A stretch of DNA of 64,000 nucleotides from Streptomyces fulvoviolaceus (GTDB lineage: Bacteria; Actinomycetota; Actinomycetes; Streptomycetales; Streptomycetaceae): NCBI RefSeq assembly GCF_000718165.1, contig NZ_JOEY01000007.1, positions 1 to 64,000 on the forward strand. Direction: 5' to 3'. Within the stretch, counting starts at the first letter, position 1; each line of letters opens with the position of its first letter. The notes beneath the pieces are model-generated. The model did not search any database. It saw only the letters and a list, made by a program, of their open reading frames with translations, and was not told the DNA's origin. A program made the translations under genes and the position numbers. This document shows, piece after piece, positions 8,068-16,465 of this stretch.

Positions 8068-9020
8068 GCGTCGCGGGCCGCCTTGTACAGGTCGCCGTGG
8101 CGCTTCGTCACCGTCCGGCGGGTCAGTTGCTCTTCCGCCTCGCACAGGTCCAGGAGGACCTGCCCCTTGCGGATCTGGGGGCGCCGGACCACTCGGGAGG
8201 GCGCCGGTTCGACGCGGACGCGAGTCGCGGCGACGTAGCTGAACTTCTCGTCCTCGTACGGGAGGGAGCCGCCCTTGACCTGTCGGTGGAGGGAGGAGCG
8301 GCTGACCCGCGCCGAGAAGTGGCACCAGTCCTCGCCCGGGACGATCGGGCAGGCCGCGCTGTGCGGACAGGGCGCGGCGATCCGGAAGCCGGCCGAGATC
8401 AGGCGATCGCGGGCCTCGATGACGCGCGCGTAGCCGTCGGGAGTGCCGGCCTCGACGATCACGACGGCCTGCGCGGCGGCCGCGGCGGCGTCGACGAGGG
8501 CCACGCGGTCGGAAGCCGTGAGCTCGTTGAGGACGTAGGAGACCGTGATCAGGTCCGTGCGGTCGAGCGTGAGCGCCGCGCCGATCCGGGCACGCCGCCA
8601 ACTCGCCTCCCGCAACGCCGGGTTGGCGGCCGCCACCTCCCGGCCGAGGGCCAGCGCGGGTTCGGCCCAGTCGAGGACGGTGACGGGACGGATGCCGTCC
8701 CAGGTCGTCGTGACGGCCCATGTCGCGGCGCCGGTGCCACCGCCGATGTCGGTGTGGCTGCCGGGCGTCCAGTCCGGTACGGCTTCGGCGAACGCCTCCA
8801 GCGCCGAGCGCACCGCCTCGAAGGTCGCCGGCATGCGGTACGCGGCGTACGCGGCGACATCCGCGCGGTCCCTCAGGATCGGCGCGTCGGTCGGGGTGGC
8901 CCCTCGGTAGTTGGCGATCAGCCGCTCCACGGCGTGGGCGGCCTGCTTGGGCGGGAGGCCGTCGAGGAGGGAGGCGAGGGCCGCGCGGAGGGTTTCGGCC
9001 GGGGATACGGGGGCGTTCAC
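7899..9020 (-). CDS. Rsm22-like small ribosomal subunit methyltransferase family protein with repeat-derived C-terminus
   Basis: 373 aa. A Rossmann-type SAM-binding motif (DIGGGTGAATWA) lies near residues 90-101, and a downstream Cys cluster (CPHSAACP) and a SFVAATR-like segment fit bacterial Rsm22/mitochondrial small-subunit assembly methyltransferases. The recognisable family ends around KRHGDLYKAARDA. The last ~50 residues (ILLGLRPRPRSSNAGG... onward) are encoded by the inverted repeat at 7885-8067 and have no resemblance to the family end. This looks like replacement of the original 3' end by repeat sequence. Substrate and partner are unproven. Confidence 0.75.
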   Translation of the reverse strand: MNAPVSPAETLRAALASLLDGLPPKQAAHAVERLIANYRGATPTDAPILRDRADVAAYAAYRMPATFEAVRSALEAFAEAVPDWTPGSHTDIGGGTGAATWAVTTTWDGIRPVTVLDWAEPALALGREVAAANPALREASWRRARIGAALTLDRTDLITVSYVLNELTASDRVALVDAAAAAAQAVVIVEAGTPDGYARVIEARDRLISAGFRIAAPCPHSAACPIVPGEDWCHFSARVSRSSLHRQVKGGSLPYEDEKFSYVAATRVRVEPAPSRVVRRPQIRKGQVLLDLCEAEEQLTRRTVTKRHGDLYKAARDAAPAAPTRPILLGLRPRPRSSNAGGAEFFQPVRRLRTRPFRPKRGSGGGSPQGRDG

Positions 9021-9064
9021 CCGGAGATTCTAGGGCGGCGGCCCACCCTCCATCGCACTACAAC

Positions 9065-9191
9065 TCAGCCGTCCGGCGTTTGAGGACGAGGCCCCTTCAG
9101 GGCCGACAGCGGGGGTCTGGGGGCGCAGCCCCCAGGATGGGACGGGTAGGGGCGGCGGGGGCGCTGCATCCATCAGCGGTTCCGCCGCGGG
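9065..9191 (+). repeat. Dispersed G+C-rich repeat, single full-length copy
   Basis: This is the most complete single copy. It runs from TCAGCC through CCGGCGTTTGAGGAC, a short GGCCCCTTCAGGGCC stem, GGGGGTCTGGGGGCGCAGCCCCC, and GGGACGGGTAGGGGCGGCG, and ends in CATCAGCGGTTCCGCCGCGG. It occupies nearly all of the gap between the Rsm22-like gene and the GlxA-type regulator. The internal stems suggest a role in transcript ends. Confidence 0.8.
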
Positions 9192-9204
9192 CCTGCCTTC
9201 CCCG

Positions 9205-10113
9205 TCACGCCGCGCGGGCGCGCAGGCGGCGCAGCATGCGGGGGTCCTCGAAGCCGACCGAGCGGGCGGCGGCGTCGATCGTGGCGCCGTGGCTGATGAG
9301 GTGCTGGGCGCGTTCGAGGCGGAGGGTCTGCTGGTAGCGCAGCGGGGTGAGGCCGGTGGCGCGGGTGAAGAGGCGGGTGAGGGTGCGTTCGCTCACACCG
9401 ACGGTGGAGGCCAGGGTGGGCAGCGGGAGCGGCCGGTCGAAGCGGGCGTCGATCAGGTCCTGCGCGCGGTGCACCGTGTCGTCGAGGTGGGACCGGTGCC
9501 GGAACATCGCGCTGGTCTGGGAGTCGTGGCCGTTGCGGCGGGCGTAGACGACCATGTCCCGGGCGACCTGGGCCGCGACGGCCGGACCGTGCCGGCCCGC
9601 GACCAGGTGCAGGGCCAGGTCGATGCCGCTGGCGATGCCGGCCGAGGTCACGACCCGGTCGTCCGTGGTGAACAGGACGTCGCGGACGACCGTCGCCCCT
9701 GGGTGGCGCAGGGCCAGCTCGTCCTGCACGTCGTGGTGCGTGGTGCAGCGGCGGCCCTTGAGCAGGCCGGCCTGCCCGAGCGCCTCGGCCCCGGCGCAGA
9801 CGCTGGCCACCGTCCCGCCCCGGGCGTGGTGGTCGCTGAGGGCCCGCAGGGAAGCGGCGCCGACGGCGGGCGAGTCAGCCAGGGTGACCGCCCGCCAGCC
9901 GGGCACCACGATCAGGTCCTCGGGCCCGAGCTCGGGCCAGTCGAGCCCCGCCACCAGCGGAAGTCCCTGGGCGGTGGGGACCTGCGTCCGCTCGGCGACG
10001 TAGGTGAGTGTGTAGGGGTGTCCGAAGTCGGCGGCCGTGGAGAAGACCTGCGCGGGGCCGGCCAGGTCCAGCAGATGGACTCCGGGCACCAGGAAGAAGA
10101 CGACGTGGCTCAC
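9205..10113 (-). CDS. GlxA-type transcriptional regulator (DJ-1/PfpI domain plus AraC HTH)
   Basis: 302 aa. The N-terminal DJ-1/PfpI-like domain (about 1-165) includes a nucleophile-elbow-like VCAGAEALGQAG segment. The C-terminal AraC/XylS double helix-turn-helix is at about 215-302 (LASTVGVSERTLTRLFTRATG). Proteins of this build are amidase-like sensors regulating catabolic genes. The GTG start lies 10 bp after the stop of the isochorismatase-like hydrolase gene, so the two form an operon and the hydrolase is a likely functional partner or target. Confidence 0.87.
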   Translation of the reverse strand: MSHVVFFLVPGVHLLDLAGPAQVFSTAADFGHPYTLTYVAERTQVPTAQGLPLVAGLDWPELGPEDLIVVPGWRAVTLADSPAVGAASLRALSDHHARGGTVASVCAGAEALGQAGLLKGRRCTTHHDVQDELALRHPGATVVRDVLFTTDDRVVTSAGIASGIDLALHLVAGRHGPAVAAQVARDMVVYARRNGHDSQTSAMFRHRSHLDDTVHRAQDLIDARFDRPLPLPTLASTVGVSERTLTRLFTRATGLTPLRYQQTLRLERAQHLISHGATIDAAARSVGFEDPRMLRRLRARAA

Positions 10114-10123
10114 GATTCGGTCA

Positions 10124-10723
10124 TTATGCCGAGGGCCCGGACGCGGCCTCCAGTTCGTCGACCGTCGCGATCGTGGCGAAGCGGCCGGCGAGGGCGTACT
10201 CCGTGCGCCGGATGACCTCCTCGGCGGGCAGGGTGCGGGGGTCGGCGAGCAGCTCGGCGTTGCTGCGGTCGGCGGGGGCGTCGCGGTGCGGGATGGGGTT
10301 GGTCGCGGTCGCGTCGACGACGAAGGTGACCTGGTGGCCGAGGTCGCTCGCGACGCGGGCGGTGGTCTCCACGCACTGCTCGGTGCGGATGCCGCAGACG
10401 GTGAGCTCGCGGATGCCGCGTTCGGTGAGGAGTTGCTGCAGGTTGGTGGTGGTGAAGGCGTTGTGCGAGGTCTTGTGGATCAGCGGCTCGCCGTCCGCGC
10501 GCTCCAGCTCCTCCATCAGCCGGACGTGTCCGGAGGCCGGGTCGAAGACGTTGCCGGTACCCGGCTCGGAGTGCAGCACCCAGACCACCAGGTCCCCGGC
10601 CTGGCGGGCCAGTCGTACCAGGCGGTTCACGCGGTCGGCGATCTTCGGGTCGGAGATGGTCTCCCACAGCGGGCGGGCGCGGAAGGACTCCTGGACGTCT
10701 ATGACGATCAGTGCTCGGGTCAT
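10124..10723 (-). CDS. Isochorismatase-family cysteine hydrolase
   Basis: 199 aa. It starts with the family signature RALIVIDVQESF, in which the Asp belongs to the catalytic triad. The conserved GIRTEQCVETTAR segment carries the nucleophilic Cys near residue 112, with a Lys (IHKTSHNAF) upstream. This is an amidohydrolase or isochorismatase-like fold; the substrate is unknown. ATG 10723 is chosen because residues upstream of it are Arg/Pro-rich repeat-derived sequence. It is the first gene of an operon with the GlxA-type regulator. Confidence 0.85.
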   Translation of the reverse strand: MTRALIVIDVQESFRARPLWETISDPKIADRVNRLVRLARQAGDLVVWVLHSEPGTGNVFDPASGHVRLMEELERADGEPLIHKTSHNAFTTTNLQQLLTERGIRELTVCGIRTEQCVETTARVASDLGHQVTFVVDATATNPIPHRDAPADRSNAELLADPRTLPAEEVIRRTEYALAGRFATIATVDELEAASGPSA

Positions 10724-10806
10724 GTCTCTTAGCTTGGGTCGCGTGGGCGGGGTGACGACAGGCCGCATCGGGTCCGGCAGCGGACCGATCCGGTCAGGTG
10801 GGGCCC

Positions 10807-10946
10807 TGCGGCGGAGCCGCTGATGGACGCGGCTCGCCCCCGCCGCCCTTACCCGTCCCATCCTCCAGGGGCTGCTGCCCCTTCGGCCCCGCTCCCAGGG
10901 GGCTCCGCCCCCTGGACCCCCGCTCCTCAAACGCCGGAGGGGCTGA
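10807..10946 (-). repeat. Dispersed G+C-rich repeat, third copy (reverse orientation)
   Basis: Inverted relative to the 9065-9191 copy. It reads GCGGCGGAGCCGCTGATGGA, then CGCCGCCCTTACCCGTCCC, two short GGGGCTGCTGCCCC and GGGGGCTCCGCCCCC hairpins, and finally TCCTCAAACGCCGG. It fills the space between the hydrolase operon start and the stop of the serine hydrolase gene (10979). Confidence 0.8.
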
Positions 10947-10978
10947 ATTTTCCGAGCACCGGAGGGCTGGACTTTGGC

Positions 10979-12151
10979 TCACGTCCGTACCGCCCGCGCC
11001 ACCCGCGTCCCCACCGCCGCCCTCGGTCTGCTGTCCGACGGTCGCCTTCGGGGGTGCACCGTGTTCGCCAGCAGGATCACGAACGTGTCCGTCGCCGGGT
11101 CCAGCACGAGTGACGTACCCGTGAAGCCCGTATGGCCGACCGCTCCCCGGCCCGCCAGCTCGCCCATGAACCACCGCTGGTCGAGGGCGAAGCCCAGGCC
11201 CGGTGGGGTCAGGAGGAGTTCCACGAAGTCGGGGCCGAGGATGCGCGCGGGCCCGTACGCGCCGCCGGTCAGCAGGGCGCGGCAGAAGATCGCGAGGTCG
11301 TGGGCCGTCGAGAAGAGGCCCGCGTGGCCGGCGACCCCGCCGAGCGCCCAGGCGTTCTCGTCGTGGACGACGCCCCGCAGCATCCCCCGGTCCGCCTTGG
11401 CCCACGGTCGCCGCTGGTCCTCCGTGGCCGCGGCTCCCGGGCACGGGCCGAAGCCGGTCGCGGTCATACCGAGGGGCCGGGTGATGCCGTCGTGGACGAG
11501 GACGTCGAGGGTGCGGCCGGTGATGCGTTCCAGGACCTGCTGGAGGAGGAGCAGGTTGAGGTCGGAGTAGGTGTAGGTGCCGGGGACCCCGATCGGGACC
11601 TCCGAGCGGAGCATCTCCAGACGCTGCTCGTCGTCGGCGCAGTCGTACAGCGGGAGTTCGGGGCGCAGGCCGGAGGTGTGGGTGAGGAGCTCGCGGACGG
11701 TGATGCCCTGCGCGGCGGCCGCGCGGAAGTCCGGCAGGTACGCGCCCACCCGCGCGTCGATGCCGAGCGTGCCGCGCTCGATCTGCTGCACCGCGGCGAC
11801 GGCCGTGAACAGCTTGGTGAGGGAGGCCAGGTCGAAGGGCGTGTCGACGGTCATCGGGACGCGCGCCTCGGGCGGCAGTTCCACTCCCGCGTCGGCCTCG
11901 GGGTCGTAGGACGCGTACCGGACGGCCCAGCCCGTCGCCTCCGCCACGGCGATCACCGGGCCCCGCCCGACGACCACGACGGCGCCCGCCGCCCAGGGGT
12001 GCTCCCCGTCGGCAAGGGCGTGGAACTCCTCGACGAGGTGACGGATCTCCCCGGGGTCGAGCCCGGCCCGTTCCGGTGTGTCGCTGCGCAGTCTCGGTGC
12101 GCTCAGCTCTCCGCTCCCTCCGCACTCGCACGTCTGTTCCAAGGACGGCAC
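10979..12151 (-). CDS. Beta-lactamase-fold serine hydrolase (class C / esterase-like)
   Basis: 390 aa. The active-site SxxK motif is present (SLTK, Ser near 110), followed by YSD (YTYSDLN) and a late HTG motif (GHTGFTG), the set found in class C beta-lactamase-like esterases and DD-peptidases. There is no signal peptide, so it is probably cytoplasmic. The GTG start overlaps the end of the upstream MFS gene by 49 bp. A purine-rich GGAGGGAGCGGAG lies just inside the predicted coding region, so the true start may be a little further downstream, although no standard start codon is well placed. It is co-transcribed with the transporter. Confidence 0.8.
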   Translation of the reverse strand: MPSLEQTCECGGSGELSAPRLRSDTPERAGLDPGEIRHLVEEFHALADGEHPWAAGAVVVVGRGPVIAVAEATGWAVRYASYDPEADAGVELPPEARVPMTVDTPFDLASLTKLFTAVAAVQQIERGTLGIDARVGAYLPDFRAAAAQGITVRELLTHTSGLRPELPLYDCADDEQRLEMLRSEVPIGVPGTYTYSDLNLLLLQQVLERITGRTLDVLVHDGITRPLGMTATGFGPCPGAAATEDQRRPWAKADRGMLRGVVHDENAWALGGVAGHAGLFSTAHDLAIFCRALLTGGAYGPARILGPDFVELLLTPPGLGFALDQRWFMGELAGRGAVGHTGFTGTSLVLDPATDTFVILLANTVHPRRRPSDSRPRAAVGTRVARAVRT

Positions 12152-13401
12152 ATTCCCATGAAACAGGTAAGAGCTACCAGTCCGGCCGCCAATTGGACGA
12201 CCGCCATCGGGACGGCGGTGTCCTCCCCGGCGATCCCGACCAGCGGCGAGGCGATCGCGCCGATGAGGAAGGAGGACGTACCGAGCAGGGCGGACGCGGA
12301 GCCGGCGGAGTGCTTGGTGCGCATGAGGGCGAGGGACTGGGCGTTGGGGAGCGTGACGCCCATCGCGGACATCAGCACGAAGAGGGCGGCGGCCACCGGG
12401 ACAAGGCCGGGCTCACCGAAGACGCCGGTCGACATCAGCAGGAGGGTGGCCGCCGCGGCGATCACCACGAGCAGGCCCACGCCCAGCACCTTCTCCAGGC
12501 TGACCCGGCCGACCAGCACCTTGCCGTTGACCTGGCCGACGATCACCAGGCCGACCGAGTTGAGCCCGAACAGCAGGCTGAAGGTCTGCGGTGAGGCGCC
12601 GTAGATCTCCTGGATCACGAACGGCGACGCCGATATGTAGGCGAAGAGGGCCGCGAAGGCGAAGCCGCCCGCGAGCATGAAGCCGGTGAAGGGCAGGTCG
12701 GCGAGCAGCCGGCGCATCGAGTGGAGGGCCTCGCCGACACCGCCGGCCTGGCGTTCGGCGGGCGGCAGGGTCTCGGGGAGCCTGGCCCAGACGAGACCGG
12801 CCAGCAGCGCGCCGACGGCCGTCAGCACCACGAACACCCCCCGCCAGTCCGTCACCCGCAGGATCTGGCCGCCGATGAGGGGCGCCACGATCGGGGCGAC
12901 CCCGCCGATCAGCATCAGGGTGGAGAAGAAGCGGGCCATGGCCACGCCGTCGTGGAGGTCGCGCACCACGGCCCGGGCGATCACGATCCCGGCGGCGCCC
13001 GCGAGCCCCTGGAGCAGCCGGAAGGCCACCAGGAACTCGACGGTCGGCGCGAACGCGCACAGGGCGGTGGCGACGACGTAGACCGCGAGGCCGGCCAGCA
13101 GCGGGCGCCTGCGGCCCCACCGGTCGCTCATCGGGCCGACCACCAGCTGTCCGAGCGCCATGCCGAGCAGACAGGCGGTGAGGGTGAGCTGGACGGTGGC
13201 GGCGGGGGCGTGCAGGGAGCCGGTGACCTCCGGGAGCGAGGGGAGGTACATGTCCATCGCCAGCGGGGGCGTGGCGGTGAGGCCGCCGAGGAGGAAGGTG
13301 ACGAGGAGGCCGGTGCGTCGCGCGGTACGAGCGGGTGGTTCCGTCTCCGGTACGGCCGCCGCCTGCTCCAGGCGCGACGCGGACGCCCCCTGCTCGGGCA
13401 T
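12103..13401 (-). CDS. Bcr/CflA-type multidrug MFS transporter
   Basis: 432 aa with about 12 hydrophobic segments. The N-terminal signature PPLAMDMYLPSLPEV and the loop motif GPMSDRWGRRRPLL between TM2 and TM3 identify the drug:H+ antiporter family DHA1 (Bcr/CflA). It should export drugs or small metabolites. ATG 13401 is chosen because GAGGGAGGGG lies a few bases upstream; an in-frame ATG ten codons earlier lacks this. It is followed by the overlapping serine hydrolase gene, a pairing that could reflect detoxification of an exported compound (inference). Confidence 0.88.
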   Translation of the reverse strand: MPEQGASASRLEQAAAVPETEPPARTARRTGLLVTFLLGGLTATPPLAMDMYLPSLPEVTGSLHAPAATVQLTLTACLLGMALGQLVVGPMSDRWGRRRPLLAGLAVYVVATALCAFAPTVEFLVAFRLLQGLAGAAGIVIARAVVRDLHDGVAMARFFSTLMLIGGVAPIVAPLIGGQILRVTDWRGVFVVLTAVGALLAGLVWARLPETLPPAERQAGGVGEALHSMRRLLADLPFTGFMLAGGFAFAALFAYISASPFVIQEIYGASPQTFSLLFGLNSVGLVIVGQVNGKVLVGRVSLEKVLGVGLLVVIAAAATLLLMSTGVFGEPGLVPVAAALFVLMSAMGVTLPNAQSLALMRTKHSAGSASALLGTSSFLIGAIASPLVGIAGEDTAVPMAVVQLAAGLVALTCFMGMCRPWNRRASAEGAES

Positions 13402-13488
13402 GTGCCCCTCCCTCTCCGAGTGATCCGCCACCTATGCTCTCAGTTCGTACACAGTGGCGAGTGTCACGTGAGCGAGGGCGGAGCCGTG

Positions 13489-13647
13489 ATGACGGAGCAG
13501 AGCGTGCGCTGGGGGATCCTGGCGACGGGCGGGATCGCGGCCGCGTTCACCGCGGACCTGGTGACTGCATCCCATAGCGGCTCCGCCGCGGGGCCGGACC
13601 CGGAGGCCGTGGCGGTGGCCCCGCGGACCGGGGCGACACAGTGGTGA
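13489..13647 (+). pseudogene. Truncated duplicate of the 5' end of the adjacent Gfo/Idh oxidoreductase gene
   Basis: The first ~25 codons (MTEQ.VRWGILATGGIAAAF onward) are nearly identical to the start of the gene at 13677. The similarity resumes after a ~28-bp insertion (13566-13593: TGCATCCCATAGCGGCTCCGCCGCGG), continues to about 13630, and the frame then stops at 13647. Upstream non-coding sequence (AGTGTCACGTGAGCGAG versus AGTGCCACGCGAGCGAG) is duplicated too. The inserted piece matches the end of the dispersed repeat. The 52-codon product contains only a partial nucleotide-binding motif and is unlikely to function. Confidence 0.8.
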
Positions 13648-13676
13648 GTGCCACGCGAGCGAGAGTGGGCGCGGGA

Positions 13677-14696
13677 ATGACGGAACAGAACGTGCGCTGG
13701 GGGATCCTGGCGACCGGCGGGATCGCGGCCGCGTTCACCGCGGACCTGGTGGATCTGCCGGACGCGGAGGTCGTGGCGGTCGCCTCGCGGACGGAGGAGT
13801 CGGCGAAGGCGTTCGCCGAGCGGTTCGGGATCCCGCGGGCGTACGGCGGCTGGGACGCGCTCGCCCAGGACGCGGACATCGATGTCGTGTACGTCGCCAC
13901 CCCGCACTCGGCACACCGCGCGGCCGCCGGTCTCTGCCTGGAGGCCGGGCGGAACGTGCTCTGCGAGAAGGCGTTCACGCTGAACGCGCCGGAGGCCGAG
14001 GAACTGGTCGCGCTCGCGAAGGAGCGCGGGAGCTTCCTGATGGAGGCCATGTGGATGTACTGCAACCCGCTGATCCGGCGCCTCAAGGCCCTCGTCGACG
14101 ACGGGGCGATCGGCGAAGTGCGCACCGTCCAGGCCGACTTCGGGCTCGCGGGCCCCTTCCCGCCCTCGCACCGGCTGCGTGACCCGGCACAGGGCGGCGG
14201 CGCGCTGCTGGACCTGGGCGTGTACCCGGTGTCGTTCGCGCACCTGCTGCTCGGGGAGCCGTCCGACCTCACGGCGAAGGCGGTGCTCTCCGACGAGGGC
14301 GTCGACCTCCAGACGGGCGCGCTGCTGTCCTGGGAGAGCGGCGCGCTCGCCTCGCTGCACTGCTCCCTCACCGGCGGTACGGCCACGATCGCGTCCGTCA
14401 CCGGCTCCGAGGGCCGCATCGACATCCCGAACGGCTTCTTCCACCCCGACCGTTTCGTCCTGCACCGCGACGGCCGCGACCCCGAGGAGTTCGCGGCCGA
14501 CCCGGCCGACGGGCCCCGCAACAGCCTCAAGCACGAGGCCCGCGAGGTGATGCGCGCCCTGCGGGCCGGCGAGACCGAGTCCCCGCTGGTCCCGCTCGAC
14601 GGCACGCTCGCCGTGATGCGGACGCTCGACGCGATCCGGGACCGCGTCGGCGTCCGCTATCCCTCCGAGGCCGACGAGGAGCTCACGCCGGCTTGA
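13677..14696 (+). CDS. Gfo/Idh/MocA-family NAD(P)-dependent oxidoreductase
   Basis: 339 aa. The N-terminal Rossmann domain starts at once (GILATGGIAAAF, residues 9-20). The CEKAFTLNAPEAEEL segment is the family EKP-like motif with Ala in place of Pro. The C-terminal alpha/beta domain has GGGALLDLGVYPV. The closest functional class is dihydrodiol- or sugar-dehydrogenase-like; the substrate is unknown. ATG 13677 corresponds to the start of the duplicated copy; the in-frame GTG 13641 would add 12 residues. It is convergent with phoD, with a 14-bp overlap. Confidence 0.87.
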   Translation: MTEQNVRWGILATGGIAAAFTADLVDLPDAEVVAVASRTEESAKAFAERFGIPRAYGGWDALAQDADIDVVYVATPHSAHRAAAGLCLEAGRNVLCEKAFTLNAPEAEELVALAKERGSFLMEAMWMYCNPLIRRLKALVDDGAIGEVRTVQADFGLAGPFPPSHRLRDPAQGGGALLDLGVYPVSFAHLLLGEPSDLTAKAVLSDEGVDLQTGALLSWESGALASLHCSLTGGTATIASVTGSEGRIDIPNGFFHPDRFVLHRDGRDPEEFAADPADGPRNSLKHEAREVMRALRAGETESPLVPLDGTLAVMRTLDAIRDRVGVRYPSEADEELTPA

Positions 14697-16317
14697 GCCC
14701 CTGCTCCCCCACCTCCGTCACGAAGGACGCGGCCGTGGTGAGCGGAGCGCCCTGAGTGGTGACGTACGGGACCGTCTTGAAGTCGGCGCGGGCGAGGTCG
14801 CGGCCGAGGGTGACAGTCGCGTAGCCGCGCAGGCCGTTGTAGAAGCGCAGGTGGGGGTTGGCGGCCATGAAGGTCGCCCAGTTGGCGGGCTTCTCCGAGC
14901 CGTTGCCGCCACTGGAGATCGACGAGGTGACGATCTCGGTGCCGAGCGTCTTCGACGTCTGGTCGGCGAAGTCCCGCTTGATGTCGAAGCCGTAGTGCAC
15001 GTGCACGTCGCCGGTGAGGACCATCAGGTTCTCGACGCCGGACTCCTCCGCGCCCGCCAGGATCCGCTCGCGGGAGGCCGGGTAGCCGTCCCAGGAGTCC
15101 ATGGAGACCTGGGAGGGGACGGCGGTGGAGTTGTAGCGCTGCGAGAAGGTGACCTGCTGCGGGACCACGTTCCACAGGGCGTGCGAGCGCTGCCAGCCGT
15201 CGATCAGCCACTCCTCCTGCGCGTCGCCGGTGAGGGTGCGGGCCGGGTCCTCGGAGTCGGGGCCGGGAATCTTCCAGCCGTCGCCGTAGGCCTGGTCGGA
15301 GCGGTACTGGCGGGTGTCGAGCACGTCGAACTGGGCGAGCCGGCCCCAGTACAGGCGGCGGTACAGCTTCAGGTCGGCGCCGTCGGGGAGCTGGGGACGG
15401 CGCAGCGGCTGGTTCTCCCAGTAGGCGCGGTAGGCGGCGGCCCGGCGGATGAGGAACTCCGGGTCGTTGTTCTCCGACACCGCGCCCGCGTAGTTGTTCT
15501 CGGTCTCGTGGTCGTCCCAGGTGACGACGAACGGGTGGGCGGCGTGCGCGGCCAGCAGGTCCGGATCCGACTTGTACAGCGCGTACTTGAGCCGGTAGTC
15601 GTCGAGGGTCGTCATCTCGTGGTCGTAGACGTCGGGGACGGTCCCGGCCGGGTAGGCGCGGGCGCCGGCGACACCGCTGACGGCGTACTCGTAGAGGTAG
15701 TCGCCGAGGTGGAAGACGACGTCCACGTCGTCCTCGGCCAGGTGCTTGTAGGCGGTGTAGTAGCCCTGGTCGTAGCGCTGGCAGGAGACCACGCCGAGGG
15801 TGAGCGCGGAGGCCTTCGCGCCGCGGCCGGGGGCGGTGCGGGTGCGGCCGGTACGGCTGATCCAACTGCCCGCCTTGAAGCGGTAGTAGTAGACGCGGTC
15901 CTCGTCGAGGTCGTCCACCTGGACGTGGACGCTGTGGCCGAACTCCGGGTGTGCGGAGGCGGATCCGCGTCTGACGACCCGGCTGAAGTTCTCGTCGCGG
16001 GCCAACTCCCAGTGGACGGTGACGCGTTCGGCGGGCAGACCGCCGTCGGGCTGGTACGGGGCGGGTGCGAGGCGCGTCCAGAGCAGGACGGAGCCGGGCA
16101 GCGGGTCGCCGGAGGCCACGCCGAGCGTGAACGGGTCCTCGGTGATCTGCGCGGGGTCGAGTTCGGCGGCGGCCGCGGTGCCGGCGGCCGGCAGGTTCAC
16201 CGCGAAGGCGAGCGCGGCGGCGGCCCCGCTGACGGTGAGGAAGCGACGGCGGCTCAAGTGGCGGGCGGCTGCGCGGAGTTCGGGGGTGTGCTGGGACTGG
16301 CGGGCGTCGAGTGTCAT
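14683..16317 (-). CDS. phoD: PhoD-type alkaline phosphatase / phosphodiesterase (Tat-exported)
   Basis: 544 aa. A Tat signal (LSRRRFLTVSG, about residues 20-30) precedes a PhoD N-terminal domain (GVASGDPLPGSVLLWTR) and a metallophosphatase core containing CQRYDQGYY, HLGDYLYEY, TWDDHETENN and LTGDVHVHYGF. These carry the Fe/Ca ligands of the family. It should release phosphate from phosphodiesters or monoesters outside the cell. ATG 16317 has GGGGAGGA six bases upstream. In Streptomyces such genes are usually PhoP-controlled, but I did not identify a confident PHO box in the 148-bp upstream gap. Confidence 0.92.
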   Translation of the reverse strand: MTLDARQSQHTPELRAAARHLSRRRFLTVSGAAAALAFAVNLPAAGTAAAAELDPAQITEDPFTLGVASGDPLPGSVLLWTRLAPAPYQPDGGLPAERVTVHWELARDENFSRVVRRGSASAHPEFGHSVHVQVDDLDEDRVYYYRFKAGSWISRTGRTRTAPGRGAKASALTLGVVSCQRYDQGYYTAYKHLAEDDVDVVFHLGDYLYEYAVSGVAGARAYPAGTVPDVYDHEMTTLDDYRLKYALYKSDPDLLAAHAAHPFVVTWDDHETENNYAGAVSENNDPEFLIRRAAAYRAYWENQPLRRPQLPDGADLKLYRRLYWGRLAQFDVLDTRQYRSDQAYGDGWKIPGPDSEDPARTLTGDAQEEWLIDGWQRSHALWNVVPQQVTFSQRYNSTAVPSQVSMDSWDGYPASRERILAGAEESGVENLMVLTGDVHVHYGFDIKRDFADQTSKTLGTEIVTSSISSGGNGSEKPANWATFMAANPHLRFYNGLRGYATVTLGRDLARADFKTVPYVTTQGAPLTTAASFVTEVGEQGLKPA

Positions 16318-16465
16318 CCGGTGTCCTCCCCTGACTGATGGATGCAGGAGACAATTGGAGTGGCCGGGGACGACTCCTGTTAGGCATGTGCACGACATTT
16401 CGATGGCGGCCTGATGGCGGACGGACGAGTTCCGGGCGGCAGCCCCTCCCGTACGCTGCGGGCCC

